Shown here: positions 26,201 through 41,200 of the stretch, piece by piece
How positions within the stretch are numbered: the first letter of the stretch is position 1
Layout of the letters: every line of letters begins with the position of its first letter
DNA from: Tachypleus tridentatus
Taxonomy: Eukaryota; Arthropoda; Merostomata; Xiphosura; Limulidae
Direction of reading: 5' to 3'
DNA: 64,000 bases
Assembly (NCBI RefSeq): GCF_004210375.1
Contig: NC_134834.1
Location: 13,997,857-14,061,856 of the forward strand
Notes under the pieces: generated by a model
Seen by the model: only the letters and a program-made list of their open reading frames with translations
Told to the model about the DNA's origin: nothing
Databases searched by the model: none
Position numbers and translations under genes: made by a program

Positions 26201-29200
26201 ACTTAACACAAACTGAATTGATATGGAAGCTACTGAGAACAACAAACGTATGTGCTTCCATCTGTCTGTGCCAATGTTTACAAAATATTTGTAGTCCGTG
26301 AAGACCTCGGCAGACCAGCATAGGGTTAAAACATTTATCAGAAAAACAGATCCAATTTTGTTGTGGCAGTTATGAAGTTTAGATTAAAATAAAACCATGT
26401 CTTAATTTTAAGATGGTTAATAATTTGCAGCCTATGATTGTCTCGGACTAGTGGTGGCAAGGCTTGCAGAAAACATTTAGACAACTTTGTGCAGTAGGAT
26501 AAGCTAATGCCATTTTTACAACTTTGTGCAGTAGGATAAGCTAATGCCATTTTTACAACTTTGTGCAGTAGGATAAGCTAATGCCATTTTTACAACTTTG
26601 TGCAGTAGGATAAGCTAATGCCATTTTTACAACTTTGTGCAGTAGGATAAGCTAATGCCATTTTACAACTTTGTGCAGTGGGATAAGCTAATGCCATTTA
26701 GACAACTTTGTGCAGTGGGATAAGCTAATGCCATTTATACAACTTTGTGCAGTAGGATAAGCTAATGCCATTTTTACAACTTTGTGCAGTAGGATAAGCT
26801 AATGCCATTTAGACAACTTTGTGCAGTAGGATAAGCTAATGCCATTTAGACAACTTTGTGCAGTAGGATAAGCTAATGCCATTTAGACAACTTTGTGCAG
26901 TGGGATAAGCTAATGCCATTTAGACAACTTTGTGCAGTGGGATAAGCTAATGCCATTTAGACAACTTTGTGCAGTGGGATAAGCTAATGCCATTTTACAA
27001 CTTTGTGCAGTGGGATAAGCTAATGCCATTTTACAACTTTGTGCAGTGGGATAAGCTAATGCCATTTTACAACTTTGTGCAGTGGGATAAGCTAATGCCA
27101 TTTAGACAACTTTGTGCAGTGGGATAAGCTAATGCCATTTTACAACTTTGTGCAGTGGGATAAGCTAATGCCATTTAGACAACTTTGTGCAGTGGGATAA
27201 GCTAATGCCATTTAGACAACTTTGTGCAGTGGGATAAGATAATGCCATTTAGACAACTTTGTGCAGTAGGATAAGCTAATGCCATTTAGACAACTTTGTG
27301 CAGTGGGATAAGCTAATGCCATTTAGACAACTTTGTGCAGTGGGATAAGCTAATGCCATTTAGACAACTTTGTGCAGTGGGATAAGCTAATGCCATTTTA
27401 CAACTTTGTGCAGTGGGATAAGCTAATGCCATTTTACAACTTTGTGCAGTGGGATAAGCTAATGCCATTTTACAACTTTGTGCAGTGGGATAAGCTAATG
27501 CCATTTTACAACTTTGTGCAGTGGGATAAGCTAATGCCATTTTACAACTTTGTGCAGTGGGATAAGCTAATGCCATTTTACAACTTTGTGCAGTGGGATA
27601 AGCTAATGCCATTTTACAACTTTGTGCAGTGGGATAAGCTAATGCCATTTTACAACTTTGTGCAGTGGGATAAGCTAATGCCATTTTACAACTTTGTGCA
27701 GTGGGATAAGCTAATGCCATTTTACAACTTTGTGCAGTGGGATAAGCTAATGCCATTTTACAACTTTGTGCAGTGGGATAAGCTAATGCCATTTTACAAC
27801 TTTGTGCAGTGGGATAAGCTAATGCCATTTTACAACTTTGTGCAGTGGGATAAGCTAATGCCATTTTACAACTTTGTGCAGTGGGATAAGCTAATGCCAT
27901 TTTACAACTTTGTGCAGTGGGATAAGCTAATGCCATTTTACAACTTTGTGCAGTGGGATAAGCTAATGCCATTTTACAACTTTGTGCAGTGGGATAAGCT
28001 AATGCCATTTTACAACTTTGTGCAGTGGGATAAGCTAATGCCATTTTACAAGTGGGATAAGCTAATGCCATTTTACAACTTTGTGCAGTGGGATAAGCTA
28101 ATGCCATTTTACAACTTTGTGCAGTGGGATAAGCTAATGCCATTTTACAACTTTGTGCAGTAGGATAAGCTAATGCCATTTTACAACTTTGTGCAGTGGG
28201 ATAAGCTAATGCCATTTTACAACTTTGTGCAGTGGGATAAGCTAATGCCATTTTACAACTTTGTGCAGTGGGATAAGCTAATGCCATTTTACAACTTTGT
28301 GCAGTGGGATAAGCTAATGCCATTTTACAACTTTGTGCAGTGGGATAAGCTAATGCCATTTTACAACTTTGTGCAGTGGGATAAGCTAATGCCATTTTAC
28401 AACTTTGTGCAGTGGGATAAGCTAATGCCATTTTACAACTTTGTGCAGTGGGATAAGCTAATGCCATTTTACAACTTTGTGCAGTAGGATAAGCTAATGC
28501 CATTTTTACAACTTTGTGCAGTAGGATAAGCTAATGCCATTTAGACAACTTTGTGCAGTAGGATAAGCTAATGCCATTTAGACAACTTTGTGCAGTGGGA
28601 TAAGCTAATGCCATTTAGACAACTTTGTGCAGTGGGATAAGCTAATGCCATTTTACAACTTTGTGCAGTGGGATAAGCTAATGCCATTTTACAACTTTGT
28701 GCAGTAGGATAAGCTAATGCCATTTTACAACTTTGTGCAGTGGGATAAGCTAATGCCATTTTACAACTTTGTGCAGTGGGATAAGCTAATGCCATTTTAC
28801 AACTTTGTGCAGTAGGATAAGCTAATGCCATTTTACAACTTTGTGCAGTGGGATAAGCTAATGCCATTTTACAACTTTGTGCAGTGGGATAAGCTAATGC
28901 CATTTTACAACTTTGTGCAGTGGGATAAGCTAATGCCATTTTACAACTTTGTGCAGTGGGATAAGCTAATGCCATTTTACAACTTTGTGCAGTGGGATAA
29001 GCTAATGCCATTTTACAACTTTGTGCAGTGGGATAAGCTAATGCCATTTTACAACTTTGTGCAGTAGGATAAGCTAATGCCATTTTACAACTTTGTGCAG
29101 TGGGATAAGCTAATGCCATTTTACAACTTTGTGCAGTGGGATAAGCTAATGCCATTTTACAACTTTGTGCAGTGGGATAAGCTAATGCCATTTTACAACT

Positions 29201-32200
29201 TTGTGCAGTAGGATAAGCTAATGCCATTTTACAACTTTGTGCAGTGGGATAAGCTAATGCCATTTTACAACTTTGTGCAGTGGGATAAGCTAATGCCATT
29301 TTACAACTTTGTGCAGTAGGATAAGCTAATGCCATTTTACAACTTTGTGCAGTAGGATAAGCTAATGCCATTTTACAACTTTGTGCAGTGGGATAAGCTA
29401 ATGCCATTTTACAACTTTGTGCAGTGGGATAAGCTAATGCCATTTTACAACTTTGTGCAGTGGGATAAGCTAATGCCATTTTACAACTTTGTGCAGTGGG
29501 ATAAGCTAATGCCATTTTACAACTTTGTGCAGTGGGATAAGCTAATGCCATTTTTACAACTTTGTGCAGTAGGATAAGCTAATGCCATTTTTACAACTTT
29601 GTGCAGTAGGATAAGCTAATGCCATTTTTACAACTTTGTGCAGTAGGATAAGCTAATGCCATTTTTACAACTTTGTGCAGTGGGATAAGCTAATGCCATT
29701 TTACAACTTTGTGCAGTGGGATAAGCTAATGCCATTTTACAACTTTGTGCAGTGGGATAAGCTAATGCCATTTTACAACTTTGTGCAGTGGGATAAGCTA
29801 ATGCCATTTTACAACTTTGTGCAGTGGGATAAGCTAATGCCATTTTACAACTTTGTGCAGTAGGATAAGCTAATGCCATTTAGACAACTTTGTGCAGTAG
29901 GATAAGCTAATGCCATTTAGACAACTTTGTGCAGTAGGATAAGCTAATGCCATTTAGACAACTTTGTGCAGTAGGATAAGCTAATGCCATTTAGACAACT
30001 TTGTGCAGTAGGATAAGCTAATGCCATTTTTACAACTTTGTGCAGTAGGATAAGCTAATGCCATTTAGACAACTTTGTGCAGTAGGATAAGCTAATGCCA
30101 TTTTTACAACTTTGTGCAGTAGGATAAGCTAATGCCATTTTTAAGTTGCTGTACTTATCCTCACTTCACTTGTTGTATAAATTTAAAAATTGTCAAAACC
30201 TTACATCTGCATCTTTTCCAAAATTGTTGTACTATCCCATATGGCCTGATGGCTAAGATTCTCAACTTGTAACATTAGGTCAAGGAACAAAACACAACAC
30301 ACATTTGTAGTCTTTCAGCCATGTGATGGTCAATCTCCCTATTCTCCAGTGAAAGGTATCCCAAAAGGTGACAGTGGATGCTGTCAGACAGTTGCCCTCC
30401 ATAGTAAGCAGTGACTCCATTTAATGAAAACTTGTTTTCTGGAATTTTTTTTCCAGTTTTCTACTGTGTATATTCTCAAGGTTGAAAGTGCATCGTGCTG
30501 AAAGTAATACTTGAACCTGTTTGTTGTTGGTAGATACTTGAAGTACATAGATGAATTTATTTTTGCACAAAAGTATGATGAACATTTTGTAATGAAATCA
30601 GTTGAAGACTCCAGTATTTTAAAATGCATAATAATTTATTGCATAAAATTTAAAAGTAATAATTTATTATGCATTTTAAAACGTTGGAATTTTCAGCCAA
30701 ACATATGTAATATTTCTCACATCCCAAACTGTTATTTCTATGTAGAAAAATTGTTTTTTTTTTGTTATTTATTTGTTTACTAATTTTACTTTTTTCTCTC
30801 CACCCACAGTATTGAATTTGATAAAGATAATGAATTTTTTGCAATTGCTGGAGTCACTAAAAAAATTAAGGTAAGTTTTTATATTGATACAACATGTTAA
30901 GTTTCAAGTTTTTCTTGCTCATGACTGTTAGTCAGATATCTCCAAGTAATTTTATCCTTCATGTCATATTGAAATAATGTAAGTTTCTGAGACCTCCTGT
31001 TGGAGTGTGTTTATGGCATCTGTGACAAACAGTCCAGTACGTGGTATTTTTTAAGTTTGTTTTAGTGGTTGATATGTTACTGTACTCTACATTAACCTGT
31101 TCAGTGCTGTAGACGAGATAACTCGACCAAACGGATCGGTAACACAGTGCCACGGATGAGTTAATTCCTTCTCAATAATACCTAACTTCAACGCCAGATG
31201 TCAGCACCATACATGCATTTGACCTACTTGCAAATTGTTTCACTTTTGATTCAGTGTTTTAAAAATTACTCAATTTTGCTGGAAAAAAAACTGGCATAGG
31301 AGCTGTCGTAGCAACTGAATTACTTGTCAGTCAAGAGGTTAAAGAAGTTGCGAGCAAGAAATAATGTTAACTGTTTAAGTATCACCTGGTGGAGAGTTTA
31401 GGTATGATACATTTTTAATTAAACTAATTTCCAGAACAGCATCTTTCTAAAGTTACCATTTTCTTTAAATCGGTTACAGTCGAGGAGGATGTTTACTTTT
31501 TCATAGAAAAAAATTTTTTAATGTCTAAAATCCTTGTTACACCTTCTCCTAAGACTAACAATCTACAGTTTAGAACAGATGTGAAAACCTGATTCATATA
31601 GCTGTGCTTTGATACAGACAAGTGTTTTGCTGTTCTTTGTCTAGCAGTATTTATGGCCAGCTCTAATGCTACATTCCTAAGGAAACCTATTCCCAAAGGA
31701 TCTTTCCACAAGCCATTATTATATGTAAATTAATGTAATTATATTGCAAAACCTGACTGTTCTGACTCAAAGTTAATTTTTGTTTCTTTTGTTAATTCAA
31801 AGAAATTGTTTTCTTTCCCATTCAGTTAAAATACGGCATCATTTTTGCAAATGTAAAAATCTCTGAAGATTTAATAATCCATTAAATTTCATTAATTTAT
31901 AGTAAATTTATTGATTTTTATCTCCCTTATCCTGTAACTTTTCACTTATTTAAACACAGTTTAAAATATTTGATTCTGTTTGAAGTTTAAATAAAATATT
32001 GAAAAAAGAACAAATACAGGAAGCAAGATCATTTTGAGTTCTATAATAAGGGTCGTACTGATGAATTGATTGTTGGCAAACATGGAGTTATGAACTGAGA
32101 GCTGTGGTTGTTCATGTACAAGTTGGTTACAAACTGAGGGCTGTGGTTAAATTGAGTGCTAAACCTGACAGTGAATAATTATACTCACTTAACATATTTT

Positions 32201-35200
32201 CCTTCAGTTCTCCAATGTTAACAAATTATAAGCCCAAACTACATTCTATAGTTCCAATACCCAGTTCAGTTTTAATGTTTACTTACAGTAATGTTAATTT
32301 TATACTATTTACAATTAATATGTTCTTTTAAAACATTGTTTGGATTATGTACTAGAAATACAGTTGAAACTGAATCTGATAAACACATTAATTACTTTTG
32401 TCTTTTTTTGTTTGATTTTTATAATTTTTATTGCTCAGCTGTTCTTTTAACATGTTAATTATGATGCAGGTCTTTGATTATGGCACTGCGATAATGGATA
32501 CCATAGACATGCACTATCCAGTGAACGAGATGGTGTGTAATTCAAAAATCAGGTTAGTTCAGTTGTGGATATGTAATTTAAAAATCGGACCAGTTCCGTT
32601 ATGGATGTGTAATTTAAAAATCGGGTCAGTTCCGTTGTGGATGTGTAATTTAAAAACCGGGTCAGTTCCGTTGTGGATGTGTAATTAAAAAATCGGGTCA
32701 GTTCCGTTGTGGATGTGTAATTTAAAAATTGGGCCAGTTCCGTTGTGGATGTGTAATTTAAAAATCGGGCCAGTTCCGTTGTGGATGTGTAATTTAAAAA
32801 TCGGGCCAGTTCCGTTGTGGATGTGTAATTTAAAAATCGGGCCAGTTCCGTTGTGGATGTGCAATTCAAAAATCGGGCCAGTTCCGTTGTGGATGTGTAA
32901 TTTAAAAATCGGGCCAGTTCCGTTGTGGATGTGTAATTTAAAAATCGGGCCAGTTCCGTTGTGGATGTGTAATTTAAAAATCGGGCCAGTTCCGTTGTGG
33001 ATGTGTAATTTAAAAATCGGGCCAGTTCCGTTGTGGATGTGTAATTTAAAAATTGGGCCAGTTCCGTTGTGGATGTGTAATTTAAAAATTGGGCCAGTTC
33101 CGTTGTGGATGTGTAATTTAAAAATCGGGTCAGTTCCGTTGTGGATGTGCAATTCAAAAATCGGGCCAGTTCCGCTGTGGATTGAATGTAGATGATTTTA
33201 TGATTCTTAAATTGTTCGTTTCTTCCTGTACACAAACATGATTTAAAAACATGTATGAGCTTTAAACAGTCAATTTAAAATTTTGGTAATAAATATAACC
33301 TTTTGAACAAAAAATTAAAAACAGGCTTAATATGAAAGAAATGTTTAGGATTTATATCATTTGTTTCATTGGTTTACATAATTTTTACTACAATACAGAA
33401 AGATACTACAGAGATCCCTGCATATAGTAATTACAAAGTATTATACTTTTCTGTGTAATTTTAATGATTTTATGATTAATTCATTTTTAACCACATGTAT
33501 TTAAACCATTCTTTTTAGTGGTATTCCAATTTGATCCGAGTTTTTTTTTTGTCAGATAGTTAGCACTAGATCAAACAATATATTTGATTGTTATTTTGCA
33601 CAAAATAGATGTCACGGTAAAAATTAACATCACAAGTGACATGATATTCAGTAATGACTCACGGCAGTCTCGAAGTTTAAGATGTTAATAGTTTATATGT
33701 TAAAATATATAAAGTTTGTTTTCCTAAACTGGTCACTTTATTTATTAACTAGAATAATTTATTGAGTGAAATATTTTTACTTGTGTGCTTTAACAATTTG
33801 GGTAGAGAAACGTACACTATCTCGCATGTGCACTAACAAACATGCTTTAACTGAACTATATAACAAGGACTAGATCCATGCTTTGGCAAATACTAAACTT
33901 CTCTAGTGGGTAAATAATCCAGAAAAAAGTGATGTTTTTATCAAACTGATAGAAAACTTATGTTGGGGTTTACGTGTAGAAGCTATTATGTAGTGTGTAT
34001 ACAGAAATAGACCTGTTTCTTTGAGTACTGAGTGCAGTGTTTTCAGTGAGTAATAAGAAAACTTGTATGTTCAAGCTGTATCAGCTGGAGTTCGTATCAC
34101 AAAGGGATGTTAGCAAGCAGTGATTATGAGGGAACTGTCACCATCTGGGACGCTTTCACCGGTCAGAAGATACGAAACTTTCAGGTATGGTCACATCGTG
34201 AAATGTTGATATAGAATCTAACATCAAGGTTTGTAGGCCTGATTTACACTTTATATTTTGGTACCATTATCTTCATAGAGCTTTCTACATTTACCATTAA
34301 AAGCAATGTTTTATTGTCTGATTCACCTTTTAGTGAAGGACACATCTTAATAATATTATTCAAGTGTTAAAGTTTGTATTTTTCTGACAATAATTGTAAT
34401 AAACAGTTGCACTGATAGGTAGTTAAATTATTATTATAAAAAAAAATTTGTTTTAATTGGGTTTAAAGATAAATTAACCATGATGATAGAGTAGTAGGAT
34501 GTGACTTAGTTAATTAAACAAATAAATATACAATCATAACTCTTAACTATTGGGTTATAATGGACTGTGTATTAGTGTGGTGAATTGGTTTTTATGTGGG
34601 TATAATCCAAAACAAGTCTTGAAATTAGTTTCCACGACTGAGAAACAAATAATGCCAGTATTTATTAATTTCTATTTTTAAGCACACTTCTTTAAAACAT
34701 TATTGTAATTAATTCATAGTGTTGTTTTAAGGCATGGGTTAGCCCTGTAATAGAACTCTGGATTTTAGGGCTGTTAAACTGGATTTAAAACCTGTGTATC
34801 TCAAAATCTTCCCTGCACTTTAAGTGTTGGTGCATTATAAGGGTGACAGTCAATCTTTTAAAGTAATTAATGGGGTGTTACTGACTAGCTGCCTTCCCTC
34901 TGTTCAGTAGCTCAAAAACAGAGATAGCTTTACTACACAAAACACAGTATTTTGTTCAAGTGCTTGTGTATATAGTAAAATATGAAGAACACAGTGTGTG
35001 TACGTTTGTCAGAAAAATTATCCAAAGACCTGGGGAAGTCATTTTGGTGTTTGTGTCACATAGTGGTATAGTTTTATATTAGTCAGTCAATTTTTTTTGC
35101 TATTTTGTGATAGTTTTTTAATTCATTGTTTTAATAACCAGTTCAGTCCCAGTTGTGTTATAAACAAAAATGCAACAACAACTCGTTGTCTTACACGTTG

Positions 35201-38200
35201 TTTTTCCTCCTTACTTGGACAGTTGTCTGAAATATATTTTAAGAGAAATATGGTCACTTTGTTGTATACATAAACATGCATATCTTAACATGACATGTAA
35301 AGAAACTTTGTATCAACTGATCTCAAACTTTTGTCATTTTACATGTGCATCTAGGAACACGAGAAACGTTGCTGGAGTGTTGATTTCAACCGTGTTGACA
35401 CCAAACTAGTTGCATCGGGATCTGATGATTCTAAAGGTATGTACTACATCCTGTGTTTATAAGTGTTGATATAATGTTACAACATGGTGGTTATTCAGGT
35501 CATCTTTATAACTTTTTAGAAGCTGAAATCTGACAGCATAGTTTGCCATATTTTTGAAAGGCTCGCTATCTTTACTTTGATTTATTATATGAAGGAAAAC
35601 TAACTTGGAGCTGATAGACTGGTATTACTGTATTCAAAAGTTTGGTTATTACAGTGTGAAACACAGTTACTCCCTTCTTGACATTTTTAGATGTCCACCT
35701 GTACCTCTTGAACTTTTTATATTCAGTTTATTTTGTTGTGTTCTTTTGAATAAAAATCAGATATGATGTTTTAATGTTACTGCATGTGTTACTGAACTTT
35801 TACAACAATTAAATGATGTTATGTTCTTGGACCTTATTGGCTTTTCTATTCCATTAAAATGATATGTCAACTAGTGTTATAGAACTGCCTTTTATCCATT
35901 ATAAGAGTGCTTTTGGAAATCAATTTTTTAATGACCAGTATAAGTTGGTTATGACCGGTGTCTCAAGTACGTGTAACTGTTAAGTTTTTTTGTTTTGATT
36001 TTTTAAAAGAAGACAAGTGTGCCATACTGTGACAGTGCAGTTTGCACCAATAATGTTGCAAAGAAAACAACATGCATTCCATTTTGAGGCCGTGTATGCA
36101 TTATACAAGTAGCAATTGAATCCCACTTTTTGAACAGAGCACCCAAAAGTTGGTGGTGTTGATTGGTTATCTTTAATTTATAACAAGAGTTGGTGGTGTT
36201 GATTTGTTATCTTTTAATTTATAACAGGAGTTGGTGGTGTTGATTTGTTATCTTTTAATTTATAACAGGAGTTGGTGGTGTTGATTTGTTATCTTTTGAT
36301 TTATAAAATTAGGGACAGTTGATGCTATTAACCTTTGAGAAGTTTTGCACAAAATTCATCATGTACCAACGACTTTTTTTTTTTTTTTTTTTGAAAGAGA
36401 AAATTCTTTGATTAAAAAACGTTTTAAATGCAAAAGAAATGCCAAGTACTTTTGTTGTGCAAACGTTTCTGTGAAGACTTGTACTGGAAAAGATCCAATC
36501 TCTAAAAAAAAAACGTGTTTATCGTTCCGTAGTTAAGCTTTGGTCAACTGGAATGGATCATTCTGTAACATCACTGGAGACAAAGGCCAACGTGTGTTGT
36601 GTCAAGTTTAACCCTGAAAGCAGATACCATCTGGCATTTGGCTCGGCTGGTTAGTAAGAATTACACTGGCTAACATTTCTTATCTATATTTTATACAATG
36701 GAAGCTCTTCAATGAGACCAATCACAACATATTAAAACAGATTTTTGACCAATCACAACATATTCACATAATTTTTGACCAGTCATAAGTTTCAGTAATG
36801 TAGTATATTCATAATTGTTTTATAAGCAGTGCAAGTTAGGTGTTTACAATAGAATAATAATAAAACTTCACTATTTTAGAGAAACAACCAGCGATTGAAA
36901 AAATATATGTAAATGATATAAAATGTGTGATTTTTGTATAGAGATGTCAACTTATTTTATTCTAATTAATTTCAAAATATTTGGTCTTATTAAAGATTTT
37001 CCACTGCATTTCGAGTTATAGAAGTTTTATTTTCTTTAATGATTACAGTATGGACATTTTATTTTATTTATTTATATCTTTAAAATGATATGCAGTCCAA
37101 AAATCAAATGTAGTAATTCATGTCTTCACTCTTTGTTCAGTGCTTGCATGTTTGTGTCATGTGACATGTTTTTAGCCAATCATAATTCCCAGTTTGTTTT
37201 TATTCTCTCTGTTCTGCTTGCTTATGGGTAATAGAAGAGGACATTGACAGCTCCAGACTTGGTACTTGTCTATTACTGTCACCTTAATTTTATCTCTACT
37301 AAAGTGTTAACAATCAGAATTTATCCGTAAACCTCCTTCGTAGACTTTAAAAACTTTTCGTAATCTTAGCCCGTTGTTCGTTAAATTTCTTTACGTTCAA
37401 ACTGGAAACTCGCAAAATTATTTTTCTCCTGATCTCCGAAAAACTAAAATTTTAAATGTTTTTCTTTTCATTATGATTTAGATCTTTAATTACTTGTGTT
37501 GGTTACATAAAATATTTTGATAAATCTGATGCAGTATTCTTTCCCAGTCTTTCTATTATCAATACCATAAACATGTTTTCTAGGTTAATCTATCCCAAAC
37601 TGTTTAAAAAAAAAAAAAAGTGAACACTTATTTTTATCAATAAATGGTTTTGAAATATATGTTAAAAGTAATGAAATCAAATCTAAGAGAATTTCGTTTG
37701 TGTTTGATTTTGTAGAACATAAAATGTGGTTTTTACACTTGTCAGAAATCTTTCAAGTCATTAAAAATATATTTTTGTCACAGTGAATGATTTTATAAGT
37801 CAGATATTTAATTAATGTACCAGTTTTAGTGTATGTAGAAATAATTTTGGAGGGGAGGGAGAAGGGGCTCACCCCCTTTATATTTTATATCTGGACTTGG
37901 TTGAAAGATTTGGAAATGTGACTTTAAATCTGTGATGGTGAAAGTGTTGACAAAAGAAATCTCGCATAATTTGATATTTTGTATTTCATTTAAAGTATGT
38001 ATAATGAATTACAAAATATCAAATTATGTGAGAGTTCTTTTGTCAACATTTAAAGTATGTATAACAATAATAACTTCTATTATTATATATATAAAAACGG
38101 CTCGTTTGGGTTGAGAAAATATTTTACGTAGAGGAGCGAACAACGTTTCGAACTTCTTCGGTCATTGTCAGGTTAATGAAGGTCAAAACGTTGTTCGCTC

Positions 38201-41200
38201 CTCTACGTAAAATATTTTCTCGACCCAAACGAGCCGTTTTTACATATATATTTCTCTACAAGTGGGTTTTCTCGACATCACTGATTATTGATTCACTATT
38301 ATTAATTGTTAATAGGAAATTAACTTCATTATAAAAGAATGAGTGTAGTATGAAATAAGGATTAAAACACTTTAGATTCCTTTGTTAGTCCTAGTTTGGA
38401 TGTTTATTTTATATGTATATAACATTATTCATATACATGTTATATTTGTATCATTTTCTCACAACAAAAGTTAGATTCTTCTATTATGTAACTTTCTATA
38501 CTAATCAAAGTAAAGAGAAAATGTTAGTCATATTAAATCTAGGTACTTTGTCGCGTATTTAAGACATGTTTCGTTTCAGATCACAGCGTGCATTATTACG
38601 ACCTTAGAAACATTAAACAGCCCTTGGGAACGTTCCGTGGACATAAAAAAGCTGTTTCGTACGTGAAGTTTTTGAATACCGAAGAAATTGTATCGGCGTA
38701 AGTGGTTTAGATTTTTGGAAGTGTCGTTTAAATTGTAATATTACATCCCCACAGTGCTGTGTTATTAATGAGGGCCAACAATTTTAAAGTTAATTACTTT
38801 AGATAAAGCTGTGGTGATTGGATGTTGGTCTTTGTCATGGTTATCAACCTTTACACCCAAGTCTGATTACTAATTTTGATCCTATTTTTTTTCAGCTGTT
38901 AATCAATCAGCTGCCATGTTTAGATACGTCATACGAACTATTTTCATAGTGGCAGAGGCCGAGATATAATATCCTACATCTTCACAGAAAGGCTGCTATG
39001 GGTTGCTTGCAGTTAAGCACAAAGTTACACAATGGGCTATCTGTTGTCTGCCCATCACAGGTATTGAAACCAGGTTTTTAGTGGTTTGTGTCTGTAGACG
39101 TACTGCTGTGCCACAGGCTGCTATGGTATCCACTTGTTTAGGATCTTGCACCTTTTAGGGGGTGTATCTAATGTTGTTTACTTCTATACTAGGTTGGCTG
39201 CTTTATGTTATCAGTTAGGTGAATGCAAGAAGTGTCTTTCTATCTTTTTCTCGTGTGCGGTTCTGAACCCATTATTCTAGCATTATTCATGTTGTAAGGT
39301 GGTTGTCTTCTCTGTCATAAATGTTATAAAAAGTGTTGTGTTTCATAATTCTAACTTTAGTTTTTCTGTTCCTGGTTAAGTGTCCACTTGTTGTTGGTAT
39401 TCATGTTAGAAGTGGTTTGTGTTAAAATACAAGGTTTTGAGTTATACGCTGGTCTGGTGTAGTCATTAACTCTTTCACTACAAGCTTGGTCAAATCAGAT
39501 GACTTCATAACCCCAGGTTGACCTCCGTAGTTTCCATACTATTACTTGTATGTTTTGTGTATCTTTGACACATGTTGCAAGCTTCGAGCAGTCATTGAGA
39601 GTGATATTTAGAGGTAACAATCACAATTTTTAATGTGGTATTCTCACCAAAGATTTCTCCACTAATACATGGATTCAAAGTGTTGCCTGCTCCAACTGCA
39701 AAGTGAGTTTCATGTTAAGATTAAAAATACTTTTCTTTGTTTGAAAAATATCCTAAAATTAAATTTTAGCATAGAATGTCGTTTAATCTATCCTATAGTT
39801 CTACAGATAGCCAGTTGAAATTTGAACCTGAATGTTGTTTGATCTATCCTATAGTTCTACAGACAGCCAGTTGAAATTTGAACCTGAATGTTGTTTGATC
39901 TATCCTATAGTTCTACAGACAGCCAGTTTAAATTTGAACCTGAATGTTGTTTGCTTCCATCCTATAGTTCTACAGATAGCCAGTTTAAATTTGAACCTGA
40001 ATGTTGTTTGCTTCTATCCTATAGTTCTACAGACAGCCAGTTTAAATTTGAACCTGAATGTTGTTTGCTTCTATCCTATAGTTCTACAGATAGCCAGTTT
40101 AAATTTGAACCTGAATGTTGTTTGCTTCTCTCCTATAGTTCTACAGACAGCCAGTTTAAATTTGAACCTGAATGTTGTTTGATCTATCCTATAGTTCTAC
40201 AGACAGCCAGTTTAAATTTGAACCTGAATGTTGTTTGATCTATCCTATAGTTCTACAGATAGCCAGTTGAAATGTGAACTTGAATGTTGTTTATTCTATA
40301 GTTCTACAGATAGCCAGTTGAAATTATGGAACATCAACAAACCCCACTGTTTGCGTTCTTTCAAGGGTCACATAAACGAGAAGAATTTTGTTGGTTTAGC
40401 CACTGACGGTGACTATGTTGCTTGTGGTGAGTTCTAGATCTGTTTAACACACCACATCCCTACATTTCTAGGATGTGACGTAACTCTTGTCGAATTTCAT
40501 TTCAAAAATACAACTAGTTGACGAAATTATTTAACTTCACAGGAAGTTTCCTAAATGCATGTAATTCCAGGAAAATAAACTTTGTAATATCGTTTCTTTC
40601 TTTTTACTAAAAAATTATTATTTATTCTAATTATTTCATTGAGACTGAATAATTCACATGCAAGGTGATATTCATTTTAAGGATAAAATTGTTTTATCAC
40701 ATTACAGTTCATGAATTTCATTTGTATAAACCTCTAAGACCTTCTGAATTACTATCATGTTATTTTCTCTACCACATTATTAACTGTAGGCTATTATCAT
40801 TAATGTACAGTTTATACAAGGAATAGAAATATGTACATTTTAAACTATCCATCAAAGAATCGTAAAATTTCTGCTATGGGTAATATTTCTAATGTGTTGT
40901 CGTTTTTAATATTTTATATTCATTTATTATTCATCTTAACACGCATCAATGAGTATTTTAGAGTTGAATTTTAAGTTATATTAAAAGTTTATTAAATCTT
41001 TCAAATATGCACCTTAAAACCTAAATACAACGTAACAGTATCTAACTAGCAATAAAACCGTAATGTGTACAGTGTGTTAGTTGAAAATTTGAAATTTGGT
41101 CCATTTTATGGTTTTACTTTCCAGGTATATTCCACAACAGAAACTTGCATTGTAATTTATTAATGATATGATACTTCACCCTGACATGTTTTTTTGTATG

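Noticed and set aside
27313-29551. Very long open frames on both strands with perfect 12-residue repeats, resembling a repetitive structural protein
   Set aside because: They follow from a 36-bp tandem repeat inside a COP1 intron. Both strands and more than one frame are open, and there are no splice or start signals of their own.
32707-33195. Frame with repeated [12 protein letters not shown] as a coding repeat domain of COP1
   Set aside because: The conserved protein continues directly from the exon end at 32,552 to 34,076 in correct phase, and the read-through frame meets TAA at 32,686. Kept only as a possible source of splice variants.
36345-36536. Plus-strand frame directly before the COP1 exon at 36,533
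   Set aside because: It is intron sequence starting in a T-run. The conserved reading begins at the acceptor CGTTCCGTAG and uses a different junction.
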